11,855 nt of DNA, taken from contig NMQN01000747.1 in the NCBI GenBank assembly GCA_003575245.1, positions 1 to 11,855 on the forward strand, given 5' to 3'. Positions within the stretch are counted from its first letter, which is position 1; every line of letters begins with the position of its first letter. Below, in pieces: positions 1 through 5,154 of the stretch. Below the pieces are notes generated by a model. That model saw nothing but the letters and a program-made list of their open reading frames with translations. It ran no database searches and was not told the DNA's origin. The translations under genes were made by a program, and so were the position numbers. The DNA comes from Candidatus Atribacteria bacterium 1244-E10-H5-B2 (GTDB taxonomy: Bacteria > Atribacterota > JS1 > SB-45 > 34-128).

Positions 1-146
1 TTGCTTGTGGGCATACAAACTTTTTATTCTTTTAAAAGAGGGGTGCTTGGCAACAACCTATAACCTAACACTCCTCTTTTATCTTTTTAACCTAAAAAAA
101 AGGACATCACGGCTGTTTTTTTATCACCCCGTTAATGCCCAAAGTT
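1..146 (-). ncRNA. Possible structured leader or small RNA
   Basis: No convincing gene lies here. The strong promoter at 153-180 would begin a leftward transcript near 146. That RNA can fold on itself: ATGCCCA at 135-141 is complementary to TGGGCAT at 8-14, and just inside that pair CACCCC at 125-130 is complementary to GGGGTG at 40-45. The second pairing competes with a local hairpin (arms 33-45 and 69-81) because both use 40-45. Mutually exclusive stems suit a regulated leader or a compact small RNA. I do not recognise a known riboswitch or 6S consensus. The window edge hides what follows, and short complementary segments occur by chance in AT-rich DNA. Confidence 0.3.
33..81. terminator. 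13-bp hairpin, possible terminator
   Basis: The arms TAAAAGAGGGGTG (33-45) and CACTCCTCTTTTA (69-81) pair over 13 positions with one G.T-type position. The loop is 23 nt. On the plus strand the 3' arm runs into TCTTTTT, which suits an intrinsic terminator in that direction. On the minus strand the U-run is poor. It may alternatively be part of the folded leader RNA proposed for 1-146. Confidence 0.35.
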
Positions 147-152
147 ACCTTC

Positions 153-180
153 ATTATAATCACTCACGAACCAAAGTCAA
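153..180 (-). promoter_or_regulatory. Strong sigma-70-type promoter firing leftward
   Basis: On the minus strand, TTGACT (175-180) and TATAAT (153-158) are separated by 16 bp. Both boxes are at or near consensus, and the transcript would start near position 146. It lies downstream of the 55-codon gene at 225-392 and points out of the window, so its target gene is not visible. The only ORF it meets here is about 15 codons long. Confidence 0.6.
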
Positions 181-224
181 GAGTCCTTAGAAAATAAATA
201 ATCCCCCCTTAAATCCAGTGTCGT

Positions 225-392
225 TTAATTGTTATTTTCTCTCCCGGCTTCCTCTTTTCCCTTGATAAGCCCCTTGATGATTTTTAAAGCCCTCGAATAC
301 TTAGCTCTTTCTCTCTCTGTCAGGTCTTCCTTCTTCAATTCCACCTTATAGAAAGTCTTTGTTTCTTCTAAACTCCTTAGATTTAACACCAT
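225..392 (-). CDS. Small helical protein, 'FYKVELKK' family copy 1 (55 aa)
   Basis: This ORF has an ATG start preceded by AAAGGAAG at good spacing and begins just after the 145-residue gene upstream. The product opens MVLNLRSLEETKTFYKVELK and continues as a charged, probably alpha-helical chain rich in Lys and Glu, with no membrane segment or metal motif. It is a clear paralogue of the protein at 4900-5124: both share LEET, FYKVELKK, LT and a later ALK.I motif, and the DNA in the first third is nearly identical. A shorter relative lies at 10455-10532. I do not know the function. Repeated small helical proteins of this kind are typical of phage or plasmid accessory regions. The duplication, start and ribosome site make it likely to be a real gene. 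Confidence 0.7.
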   Translation of the reverse strand: MVLNLRSLEETKTFYKVELKKEDLTERERAKYSRALKIIKGLIKGKEEAGRENNN

Positions 393-430
393 TTTAAACC
401 GCTTCCTTTCTTATAATCACCGCCTTTATA

Positions 431-868
431 TTAAATTTTAATGTATGATTCCTTGCAGTTATTGTGAAATCTTAAAATGCTTGCCTCTGTCATAAGACCC
501 TGGATCTTACACCTGGCGATATGGGGATTTGTGTCTGCTAAATTTTTAAATAGACCGAAAGCCCTGGCCTTTTTCCATTCGGTAATACTTTCCCTTAATT
601 CCTTTCTGCTAAATTTCGTTAGATTCTCGCACTTATAGCAATCCTCTTTACCGGCTTCGATTTTCTTCAGGATATCCTCTAATTGATTTTCCTCTTTCCG
701 GTAATATTCTTTTCTCCGGTATTTTTGCCAATCCAGCCAGGTAGAAAGAAAATTGATAAGCGTCCTGAGCTCATCATACCTGCCGGGCAATACGTGCCTG
801 GCCTTTTTCTCTTGTTCTAATCTTTCCTTAATATCTTGAATCTCTTTAGCGGTTACTATTTCAAACAT
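431..868 (-). CDS. Hypothetical protein with cysteine pair (145 aa)
   Basis: I chose the ATG at 868 because AAGGGG lies 8 nt upstream; an in-frame TTG two codons earlier is worse placed. The protein is strongly charged. Residues 1-75 look like long helices (KEIQDIKERLEQEKK, then a WLDWQKYRRKEYYRKEE segment). A CYKC pair sits at 77-80, with more cysteines at 120 and 138 and histidines at 116 and 135, so a single metal site is possible but not a classic finger. There is no signal peptide or membrane segment. I do not recognise the family. It lies between the HNH gene upstream and the 'FYKVELKK' gene downstream, in the same direction, in what looks like the trailing part of the recombinase gene group. 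Confidence 0.75.
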   Translation of the reverse strand: MFEIVTAKEIQDIKERLEQEKKARHVLPGRYDELRTLINFLSTWLDWQKYRRKEYYRKEENQLEDILKKIEAGKEDCYKCENLTKFSRKELRESITEWKKARAFGLFKNLADTNPHIARCKIQGLMTEASILRFHNNCKESYIKI

Positions 869-960
869 AATCAAAACCCCTTTTTCCTTTGATTGTCCTG
901 ACTAATCGATTAAACAATATTCCCCTTATAGCGTGAGTGTGTAGTAATTACCAATTTTTA

Positions 961-1281
961 TCACCTTTCCTGGCCTGTCAAAATAAGAAGAACTTTCTCT
1001 AATTCCTTTGTATTGATTTTATTGTAACCGGCCATCGATCCCACCTCTTTGATCTCGTGTAATTCTGCGTGGCAATTTTTACATAAAACCGCGCATTTTT
1101 CTACTTCTTCTTTGATCTTCTCTAAATTAGATGATTGGCTAATATTAAATTCCTTACCTCCGCCGATATGGTGAAAGTCTAAGGCACTTGTGCATTTCTT
1201 ATATCCGCAAAATTGACAACCTTTTATCCGCTTATATAAAATAAGGTAATTTCTTACTCTTTCGTCTTTAATGTTTATCAA
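961..1281 (-). CDS. HNH endonuclease-like protein (106 aa)
   Basis: The protein carries the signs of a small HNH nuclease with structural zinc: C22xxC25, then the DFHHI core (His37-His38), then C63...C67xxC70-H71 with His75. In this family the first His of the core is the general base, the second Cys pairs hold zinc, and the enzyme nicks or cuts DNA. The length is normal for phage-type stand-alone HNH proteins. The start is odd. The best in-frame start is TTG at 1281, directly abutting AGAGGGG with no spacer, and the frame stays open further upstream without an ATG. It follows the serine recombinase on the same strand, with a perfect inverted repeat (1306-1339) between them. It could serve DNA packaging, homing or defence; the sequence does not decide. 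Confidence 0.8.
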   Translation of the reverse strand: MINIKDERVRNYLILYKRIKGCQFCGYKKCTSALDFHHIGGGKEFNISQSSNLEKIKEEVEKCAVLCKNCHAELHEIKEVGSMAGYNKINTKELEKVLLILTGQER

Positions 1282-1305
1282 CCCCTCTATTTGATTTTTT
1301 CCTGA

Positions 1306-1339
1306 TTTCGTATATAAAGGGAGCGGTTTATATACGAAA
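1306..1339. repeat. Perfect 13-bp inverted repeat beside recombinase gene
   Basis: TTTCGTATATAAA (1306-1318) and TTTATATACGAAA (1327-1339) are exact reverse complements around an 8-bp GC-rich centre, GGGAGCGG. The repeat begins 17 nt past the recombinase stop codon and ends about 25 nt before the HNH start. The stem is AT-rich and has no T-run after it, so it does not look like an intrinsic terminator. It could be a binding or crossover site for the adjacent serine recombinase, or an operator for a dimeric repressor controlling the HNH gene. Confidence 0.75.
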
Positions 1340-1355
1340 CCTACTAAAAGTTTAA

Positions 1356-2105
1356 TTAAACTAAAGATGATTCCCCGTTTCTGTTCAATTCTTCAACTTT
1401 AAACTTTGACGTTCCTCTGTCTAATATTAGTTTTATTGTTCCCGGATACCACCGGCCACCTCTTTTAGTAGGGACCCCATTCTGATTTAATTCCCTGGCA
1501 ATTGCTCCCATACTCATTTTTCGATATCTCTTTAGATAGCGGATCCTCTTAACCGTATCCTGTTCTCTTTTATCTACCTCTAAAAATTTACTCTCTCCGG
1601 GATTGGCATTATATCCGAGAGCCGGACTCCCGACATATTCCCCTTTCTCTATTTTGTAATTTAATACTGCCCTGGTCCTCTCACTTATTAAGTCCCTTTC
1701 CATTTGCGCCATCGCTCCTATTATGGTCATAAAGAAATTACCCTGAGCGGTAGAAGTATCTATCCTTTCGGTAATACTATGAAACTGGACTTTATTTTTC
1801 TTGAAGATTTCTTCTACTAAATATAACAAATCGAAAGTTCTCCGGGTCAACCGATCCATTTTATAGACTATAATATGCTTAACAAGGCCCCCTTCAATTA
1901 GAGATAATATTTTTTGTATTCCTTCCCGGTTCAGGTCCTTACCGGATAGCCCCTCATCTTTTATCATTTCCACCCTGCCTAAATTATGTAATTTTGCATA
2001 TTGTATTATTTTATCTTCCTGGACATCGAGAGAAAGACCTTCCCGAGCCTGTTCTTCCGTAGATACCCGGCAATAGCCGACTAACTTGATTAATTCTTTC
2101 TTCAT
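1356..2105 (-). CDS. Compact serine recombinase (249 aa)
   Basis: This is a site-specific recombinase of the resolvase/invertase superfamily, which cuts all four strands through a serine-DNA link. The N-terminal catalytic domain (about 8-150) shows YCRVSTEEQ with nucleophile Ser15 and Arg13, the LSGKDLNREG segment near 53, KMDRLTRRTFDLL (82-94) with the expected Asp/Arg residues, and MAQMERDLISERT (132-144) at the start of the long helix. A short 'recombinase' DNA-binding part follows (about 160-230, GYNANPG to a TKRGGRWYPGTIKLIL segment). The zinc ribbon and coiled coil of large serine integrases (about 450-550 aa) are missing, so it is a short form. The start is ATG with AGAAGGTGA upstream. 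It is the third gene after the promoter at 2569-2597, behind an excisionase-type HTH gene. It may mobilise the element or invert or resolve DNA locally. Confidence 0.92.
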   Translation of the reverse strand: MKKELIKLVGYCRVSTEEQAREGLSLDVQEDKIIQYAKLHNLGRVEMIKDEGLSGKDLNREGIQKILSLIEGGLVKHIIVYKMDRLTRRTFDLLYLVEEIFKKNKVQFHSITERIDTSTAQGNFFMTIIGAMAQMERDLISERTRAVLNYKIEKGEYVGSPALGYNANPGESKFLEVDKREQDTVKRIRYLKRYRKMSMGAIARELNQNGVPTKRGGRWYPGTIKLILDRGTSKFKVEELNRNGESSLV

Positions 2106-2129
2106 TATTTTTATTCACCTTCTTTTTTT

Positions 2130-2297
2130 CTATTTCTTCTTGCTTTCATAGACCGGGAATTTTTCGATTAGATCAAACCCACCGTCAGGATTCAGAAAGG
2201 GATTCTTTTTATCTTTCTTTATTCTCCGATTCAGGATACCCGATACCCTCTCAACGTCCTCGATATTTTCTTCTGTTCTTCTTTCTCTTTCGGGCAT
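2130..2297 (-). CDS. Small charged hypothetical protein (55 aa)
   Basis: The ATG at 2297 has a good ribosome site (GGTGGTGAT). The product starts MPERERRTEENIEDVERVSG, continues with a basic RRIKKDKK patch, and ends in a less charged NPFLNPDGGFDLIEKFPVYE segment before a lysine tail. It has no cysteines, membrane segment or known motif. It lies between the HTH gene (33-nt gap) and the recombinase gene (about 24-nt gap), on the same strand and surely in the same transcript. A small partner or directionality factor of the recombinase is conceivable from position alone; the sequence does not show it. Confidence 0.7.
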   Translation of the reverse strand: MPERERRTEENIEDVERVSGILNRRIKKDKKNPFLNPDGGFDLIEKFPVYESKKK

Positions 2298-2351
2298 AAT
2301 ATCACCACCTTTTTTGACTTCTCTTATAAATTCAGAAGTGCCAAAGATAGA

Positions 2352-2537
2352 TCAGTCTTGACTGGGTTCCCCTTCTTCTCTCCACTTCCTTTGATTAAGA
2401 AATTTCTCCAGGTCCTTCTCCTTGATTCTCCAAACCCGGTTAAGTTTATAACCGGTCAGCTTTCCACCCCGTATAAAGTTTTTTACCGTATTTTCGTGAA
2501 CGTTCAGCCTTTGAGCTACTTCTTGAAGAGTTAACAT
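2352..2537 (-). CDS. Excisionase-type HTH DNA-binding protein (61 aa)
   Basis: The product matches the MerR/excisionase-like 'helix-turn-helix 17' pattern: MLTLQEVAQRLNVHENTVKN forms the helix-turn-helix, IRGGKLTGYKLNRVWRI is the wing, and KEKDLEKFLNQR the closing helix. Such proteins act as excisionases, recombination directionality factors or local repressors. I chose the ATG at 2537, not the frame's earlier start at 2600, because GGGGGAT sits directly upstream and the promoter at 2569-2597 would lie inside the longer version. It is the first gene of an operon with a 55-aa protein and the serine recombinase, which favours a role in controlling recombination direction or expression. Confidence 0.9.
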   Translation of the reverse strand: MLTLQEVAQRLNVHENTVKNFIRGGKLTGYKLNRVWRIKEKDLEKFLNQRKWREEGEPSQD

Positions 2538-2568
2538 CACAAATCCCCCTTTATTTTTATTCTGTCTA

Positions 2569-2597
2569 ATTTTACCACCATAAACAACATTTGTCAA
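2569..2597 (-). promoter_or_regulatory. Consensus promoter of the HTH-recombinase operon
   Basis: On the minus strand, TTGACA (2592-2597) and TAAAAT (2569-2574) are spaced by exactly 17 bp. The start point would be near 2562, giving a leader of about 25 nt with AAAGGGGGAT before the HTH start codon. The tandem-hairpin element at 2661-2742 lies just upstream and could stop incoming transcription, so this operon appears insulated from the small genes to its right. Confidence 0.8.
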
Positions 2598-2660
2598 CAA
2601 TAATAAATAATTATAAGAAAATAGATAAAAGTAGTTCAGGGATCAGTCGGATTAAATATC

Positions 2661-2742
2661 CCCTGCCCCCTCTTAAAAAACGTTTATTTAAGGGGGCAGG
2701 GAACGGCAATCCGGAGAACTCTGGAAGAAGACCGGACCACCG
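2661..2742 (-). repeat. Tandem-hairpin element, copy 1
   Basis: Read as minus-strand RNA, hairpin A has arms CGGTGGTCCGG (2732-2742) and CCGGATTGCCG (2704-2714), pairing over 11 positions with three G.U pairs. Hairpin B has perfect arms CCCTGCCCCCT (its complement at 2691-2701) and AGGGGGCAGGG (its complement at 2661-2671). It starts 29 nt after the stop of the 70-aa gene and ends before the promoter at 2592. Hairpin B is GC-rich but is followed only by GATATTTAA, so it is a weak terminator candidate. Related copies lie at 3445, 4325 and 4805. Confidence 0.85.
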
Positions 2743-2771
2743 GGATTTCATTCCTTAATTTAAGACCTGTA

Positions 2772-2984
2772 TTATCTCTTTATATTTCCTTCAAGCACTT
2801 TCTTTCTATCGTTATACGGAAAGTATGTACCGTGTACGACAGATTCAATTTCAAGTTTTTTAATCCGCTTTTCAAAGCCTTCTAATGTTTCAATTAAAGG
2901 CCTCTCCTTGCGAACGTTTGCTGGAGAATAATCTTCAGTTTTTTCACTGCATATTTTTTTTAATTCTTCTAAATTTTTATTCAT
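2772..2984 (-). CDS. Hypothetical protein (70 aa)
   Basis: The ATG at 2984 is preceded by AGGAGG at a proper distance, which supports translation. The product is hydrophilic: MNKNLEELKKICSEKTEDYS, then a SPANVRKERPLIETLEGFEKR stretch, a helical RIKKLEIES segment and a short aromatic tail (VVHGTYFPYNDRKK). It has one cysteine, no membrane segment and no motif I know. It is the last gene of a three-gene unit (82-aa protein, 37-aa membrane protein, this gene) bounded on both sides by tandem-hairpin elements. Confidence 0.7.
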   Translation of the reverse strand: MNKNLEELKKICSEKTEDYSPANVRKERPLIETLEGFEKRIKKLEIESVVHGTYFPYNDRKKVLEGNIKR

Positions 2985-3011
2985 TCAAATAATCCTCCTG
3001 GAACAGACTAA

Positions 3012-3125
3012 CTATCTTGTTAATTTATCTTTCCTTATATCATCTTTTAATTCTTTTCCTGATTTATAAGCTACTAAAGCTAATAACGCAAAATGTAATA
3101 CTGGTATCATAAACCACCACCACAT
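3012..3125 (-). CDS. Single-pass membrane micro-protein, 'MWW' family copy 1 (37 aa)
   Basis: The ORF has AAAGGGGGTG before its ATG. It begins MWWWFMIPVLHFALLALVAY, a tryptophan-rich end running into one hydrophobic helix (about 2-20), followed by a charged tail KSGKELKDDIRKDK. A second copy at 4418-4525 has the same layout and shares the SGKELK.DI core, so the reading frame is under selection. It begins 25 nt after the 82-aa gene. Function is unknown. A one-helix protein of this size could be a membrane regulator, a phage holin-like or superinfection factor, or a toxin; the conserved charged tail would lie in the cytoplasm if the N-end is out. Confidence 0.7.
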   Translation of the reverse strand: MWWWFMIPVLHFALLALVAYKSGKELKDDIRKDKLTR

Positions 3126-3150
3126 TTTAAAAACACCCCCTTTAATTTTT

Positions 3151-3399
3151 TTATCCTTTATATATCTCTTTTAAATTTTTATTAGCCTCATTAACTCCCT
3201 GGACAAAATTCTCCCATTCCTTAAGTTTAAAACCGCAAGAGGCCGAAACGTCTAAACTGGCAATATAAAGGCCTATCTCATCTTTTTCCAGTTCGCAACC
3301 CATCGCCAGGGATTCCCCGATCTTAATTTCTGATAATAAAGTTTGTTTATCCTTCCCAAAGACCTTTACAAATCCCTTAAATTTACTTATATTTTTCAT
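3151..3399 (-). CDS. Hypothetical protein (82 aa)
   Basis: The ATG at 3399 follows AAAAAGGAGATT at slightly long spacing. The product reads MKNISKFKGFVKVFGKDKQT, then an acidic middle with two cysteines (MGCELEKDE; SASCGFKL) and a helical end with a tryptophan (KEWENFVQGVNEANKNLK). A beta-rich first part and a helical tail seem likely. I do not recognise the family. It is the first gene after the tandem-hairpin element at 3445-3534 and is followed closely by the 37-aa membrane micro-protein, a pair that may act together. Confidence 0.75.
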   Translation of the reverse strand: MKNISKFKGFVKVFGKDKQTLLSEIKIGESLAMGCELEKDEIGLYIASLDVSASCGFKLKEWENFVQGVNEANKNLKEIYKG

Positions 3400-3444
3400 A
3401 ATAATTTTTTAATCTCCTTTTTGATCATCATAATTTTTAAATAG

Positions 3445-3534
3445 CCCTGCTCCCCTCAGATAAAAGGTTTTAAAAGAAGGGGAGCAGGGGATCGGAGATC
3501 CGGATCTGTTCTTTTAGTCCTTACCGGATCACCG
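3445..3534 (-). repeat. Tandem-hairpin element, copy 2
   Basis: As minus-strand RNA, hairpin A has arms CGGTGATCCGG (complement of 3524-3534) and CCGGATCTCCG (complement of 3493-3503), pairing at 10 of 11 positions. Hairpin B has perfect 11-bp arms CCCTGCTCCCC (complement of 3479-3489) and GGGGAGCAGGG (complement of 3445-3455), with a loop that contains AACCTTTT. The element starts 7 nt after the stop of the 50-aa gene and ends about 45 nt before the next start codon. Confidence 0.85.
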
Positions 3535-3541
3535 AAATTTT

Positions 3542-3694
3542 TTACCAAATCCTGCGAATGATCTTACGCCCTATGACCTTATTTTTGACTCTCCTGGCCA
3601 GCTTTTTAGGATCTCCGCTTGTAATAACCCGGACATCATTAGCTTGTCTGGCCAGTTTATAAAGAAAGCTAACCGTCTTAGTCATACTACTCAT
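3542..3694 (-). CDS. Small basic protein (50 aa)
   Basis: The ATG at 3694 has a strong GGGGGG site 8 nt upstream; a second ATG three codons in is possible. The product starts MSSMTKTVSFLYKLARQAND, continues VRVITSGDPKKLARRVKNK and ends VIGRKIIRRIW. It is strongly basic, with a helix, a short strand and a second basic helix. The SGDPKK.ARR.KNK.IGR pattern is familiar to me from small uncharacterised proteins of Firmicutes mobile elements, but I cannot give a function; nucleic-acid binding is likely from the charge. It follows the 173-aa gene by about 40 nt, and tandem-hairpin copy 2 begins 7 nt after its stop. Confidence 0.75.
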   Translation of the reverse strand: MSSMTKTVSFLYKLARQANDVRVITSGDPKKLARRVKNKVIGRKIIRRIW

Positions 3695-3733
3695 TTAATT
3701 AAACCCCCCTTTTTTTGGTTATTCTAAATATCT

Positions 3734-4255
3734 TTAAATTGCGATCCTATGTTTTAAATTATATTCCCTATTGTATTTTCTGATCCTTTCCCTATTTTTT
3801 ATTATCCAAAGTTTTCTCCTGTCCAGGCAGGCCTCTTTATTCTCCTGGTAATATTTCAAGTTCCTTTTTTTGATCGCTTTTTTATTGCTCTTATACCATT
3901 TTTTAGCGTTCTCCTTTAACTGCTTTTTATGTTTTCTCCAGTAATCTTTAAAATAAAGGCTCCGATCCTTTTTATTAATTTTTTGATACTCTTTAATCTT
4001 TACTAATATTAGCTCTCTGTTCTGGTAATAATATTCTAAAGATTCTTTGTTTCGGCACTCTTTGCAGATTCCGAGCCTGCCGTCAGTATTTCTCTTCTCT
4101 ATCGAAAACTTGAAGATCGGCTTTATTTCTCCGCACTTTGAGCAAGTCTTAAAGCATTTTGTTTTTTCTCTAATTTTATTCTCTCTCTCCTGAAAGTCCA
4201 GGCCGACCGGAGAAAAATAATCCAATCCAAAATCGGTTGAACCCGACTTTTTCAC
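3734..4255 (-). CDS. Zinc-finger protein with Tyr/Lys-rich helical repeats (173 aa)
   Basis: The start is GTG with AAGGTGAT upstream. Residues 38-67 form a zinc site, C38xxC41 ... C64xxC67, in the phrase CSKCGEIKPIFKF to ICKECRNK. From about 74 to 170 the chain is a run of basic helices with repeated aromatic residues (EYYYQNRE, IKEYQKINKK, KKWYKSNKK, LKYYQENKE, RKYNREYN). This architecture, a finger followed by Y.K repeats, is common in phage and mobile-element proteins, some of which continue into an HNH or endonuclease VII domain; no such catalytic core is present here. Binding of DNA or RNA is the natural inference. The protein at 11503-11855 has the same kind of tail. Confidence 0.8.
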   Translation of the reverse strand: MKKSGSTDFGLDYFSPVGLDFQERENKIREKTKCFKTCSKCGEIKPIFKFSIEKRNTDGRLGICKECRNKESLEYYYQNRELILVKIKEYQKINKKDRSLYFKDYWRKHKKQLKENAKKWYKSNKKAIKKRNLKYYQENKEACLDRRKLWIIKNRERIRKYNREYNLKHRIAI

Positions 4256-4324
4256 CTATTATCACCTTCTAAAAATTTCTTTAAAATACCCCTAAAAATC
4301 GTTTTTCCTGCCTTCTAAAAATAA

Positions 4325-4410
4325 CCTGCCCCCCTTGGAGAAAAGGTTAAAAAGAAGAAGGAGAGCAGGGGATCGGCAATCCGAAGAACGCATAAAAACC
4401 CGGATCACCA
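4325..4410 (-). repeat. Tandem-hairpin element, copy 3
   Basis: As minus-strand RNA, hairpin A has arms TGGTGATCCG and CGGATTGCCG (complements of 4401-4410 and 4374-4383), all ten positions pairing with G.U. Hairpin B has arms CCTGCTCTCCTT and AAGGGGGGCAGG (complements of 4358-4369 and 4325-4336), twelve pairs of which two are G.U. On the plus strand those G.U pairs would be C/A mismatches. The downstream tract is TTATTTTTA, the best terminator tail of the set together with copy 4. The element starts 7 nt after the 35-aa gene's stop. Confidence 0.85.
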
Positions 4411-4417
4411 AATTATT

Positions 4418-4525
4418 TTAAAGTTTTTCCTTTGCAATATCTTCTTTTAATTCTTTGCCTGACTGATAAGATATTAGTCCTATCGCGAGAAAATTAATTA
4501 TTGGAATCGAAATCAACCACCACAT
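4418..4525 (-). CDS. Single-pass membrane micro-protein, 'MWW' family copy 2 (35 aa)
   Basis: AAAGGGGGTAA precedes the ATG at 4525. The product is MWWLISIPIINFLAIGLISY, a tryptophan start plus one membrane helix, followed by QSGKELKEDIAKEKL. It is paralogous to the 37-aa protein at 3012-3125 (shared MWW, IP, hydrophobic pattern and SGKELK-DI tail, then K-KL). It directly follows the 75-aa zinc-ribbon gene, as the other copy follows the 82-aa gene. Two diverged copies with intact frames argue for a real, selected micro-protein. Function unknown. Confidence 0.7.
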   Translation of the reverse strand: MWWLISIPIINFLAIGLISYQSGKELKEDIAKEKL

Positions 4526-4547
4526 AATTTTAATTACCCCCTTTAAT

Positions 4548-4775
4548 TTATTTTAACTGGGCAGATTCGCTATGATAGTTATACCTTCCCCTGGCTCTTT
4601 CTATATTCCGGCCACATTTGGGGCATTTATAATTATCAAGAGGATAGCCCTTCTTTCCCACAATCGCTTGGCCTTTCCAGTCGCAGTTTTTGCATTTAAC
4701 TTTGATATGCATTTTTAAATACCGCCTCATTATTCCCAGAAATATCGTCTTTTTACTCACCTTTGATTCTCTCAT
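4548..4775 (-). CDS. Zinc-ribbon protein (75 aa)
   Basis: The ATG at 4775 has AGGGGAT 8 nt upstream, better placed than the internal ATGs at codons 16 and 22. A basic N-terminus with a short hydrophobic stretch (MRESKVSKKTIFLGIMRRYL) leads into a zinc ribbon: C28xxC31 (VKCKNCDWKG) and C51xxC54 (YKCPKCGRN). The tail is Arg/Tyr-rich (IERARGRYNYHSE). Small ribbons of this kind usually bind nucleic acid or protein partners. The gene opens the unit between hairpin copies 3 and 4 and is followed by the 35-aa membrane micro-protein. Confidence 0.78.
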   Translation of the reverse strand: MRESKVSKKTIFLGIMRRYLKMHIKVKCKNCDWKGQAIVGKKGYPLDNYKCPKCGRNIERARGRYNYHSESAQLK

Positions 4776-4804
4776 ATTAGATTATCCCCTACTTTTAAAA
4801 ATAA

Positions 4805-4891
4805 CCCTGCCCCCCTCTGAAAAAAGGTTAATAAAAAAAGAGGAGCAGGGGACCGGAGATCCAGAGAACGCATAGAAAGCCGGACCGCCGG
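4805..4891 (-). repeat. Tandem-hairpin element, copy 4
   Basis: As minus-strand RNA, hairpin A has arms CCGGCGGTCCGG and CTGGATCTCCGG (complements of 4880-4891 and 4853-4864), 11 of 12 positions pairing. Hairpin B has 14-nt arms CCCTGCTCCTCTTT and AGAGGGGGGCAGGG (complements of 4837-4850 and 4805-4818), all paired with three G.U pairs. The loop of hairpin A has TATGCGTTCT, shared with copy 3. The tail is TTATTTTTA. It starts 8 nt after the stop of the 74-aa gene. Confidence 0.85.
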
Positions 4892-4899
4892 GTATATTT

Positions 4900-5124
4900 T
4901 TAATAGCCCTTTCTGCTATTCTGGAATACTGCTTTATGATCATAGGCAATAAATTTTTTATGCTTTAATTTTTTCCCCGGCTTTCTCTCTTCCCTAATGA
5001 TTTTTTCGATAGACTTTAAAGCCTTTAAGTAATCTTTCCTCTTTTTTCCGGTCAGGCCTCTCTTCTTCAATTCCACCTTATAGAAAGACCTGGTTTCTTC
5101 TAAAGCCTTTAGCTTTATTTTCAT
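4900..5124 (-). CDS. Small helical protein, 'FYKVELKK' family copy 2 (74 aa)
   Basis: The ATG at 5124 follows AGGGGAGTGG. The product starts MKIKLKALEETRSFYKVELK and continues with LTGKKRKDYLKALKSIEKII, then a basic tail longer than that of the 55-aa paralogue at 225-392, ending in an aromatic FIAYDHKAVFQNSRKGY segment. Almost the whole chain should be helical and positively charged. No domain is recognisable. The shared DNA over the FYKVELKK region points to a fairly recent duplication between the two ends of this gene array. It follows the 45-aa membrane protein by about 30 nt. Confidence 0.75.
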   Translation of the reverse strand: MKIKLKALEETRSFYKVELKKRGLTGKKRKDYLKALKSIEKIIREERKPGKKLKHKKFIAYDHKAVFQNSRKGY

Positions 5125-5154
5125 TCTTTAAACCACTCCCCTATATTTTTATGC

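Noticed and set aside
5..190. 61-codon plus-strand ORF at the left edge
   Set aside because: It runs across a hairpin and an opposing consensus promoter, with no ribosome site and a composition unlike the other genes.
911..958. 14-codon TTG ORF (reading VITTHSRYKGNIV) after the HNH gene
   Set aside because: It has a fair ribosome site but is too short, with no paralogue or context to support it.
2661..4891. CRISPR array
   Set aside because: The repeated units are imperfect, hairpin-rich, hundreds of bases apart and separated by genes; there are no short uniform spacers.
2661..4891. Integron cassette array with attC sites
   Set aside because: No GTTRRRY core sites or tyrosine integrase are visible. 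Only the gene-plus-hairpin layout is similar.
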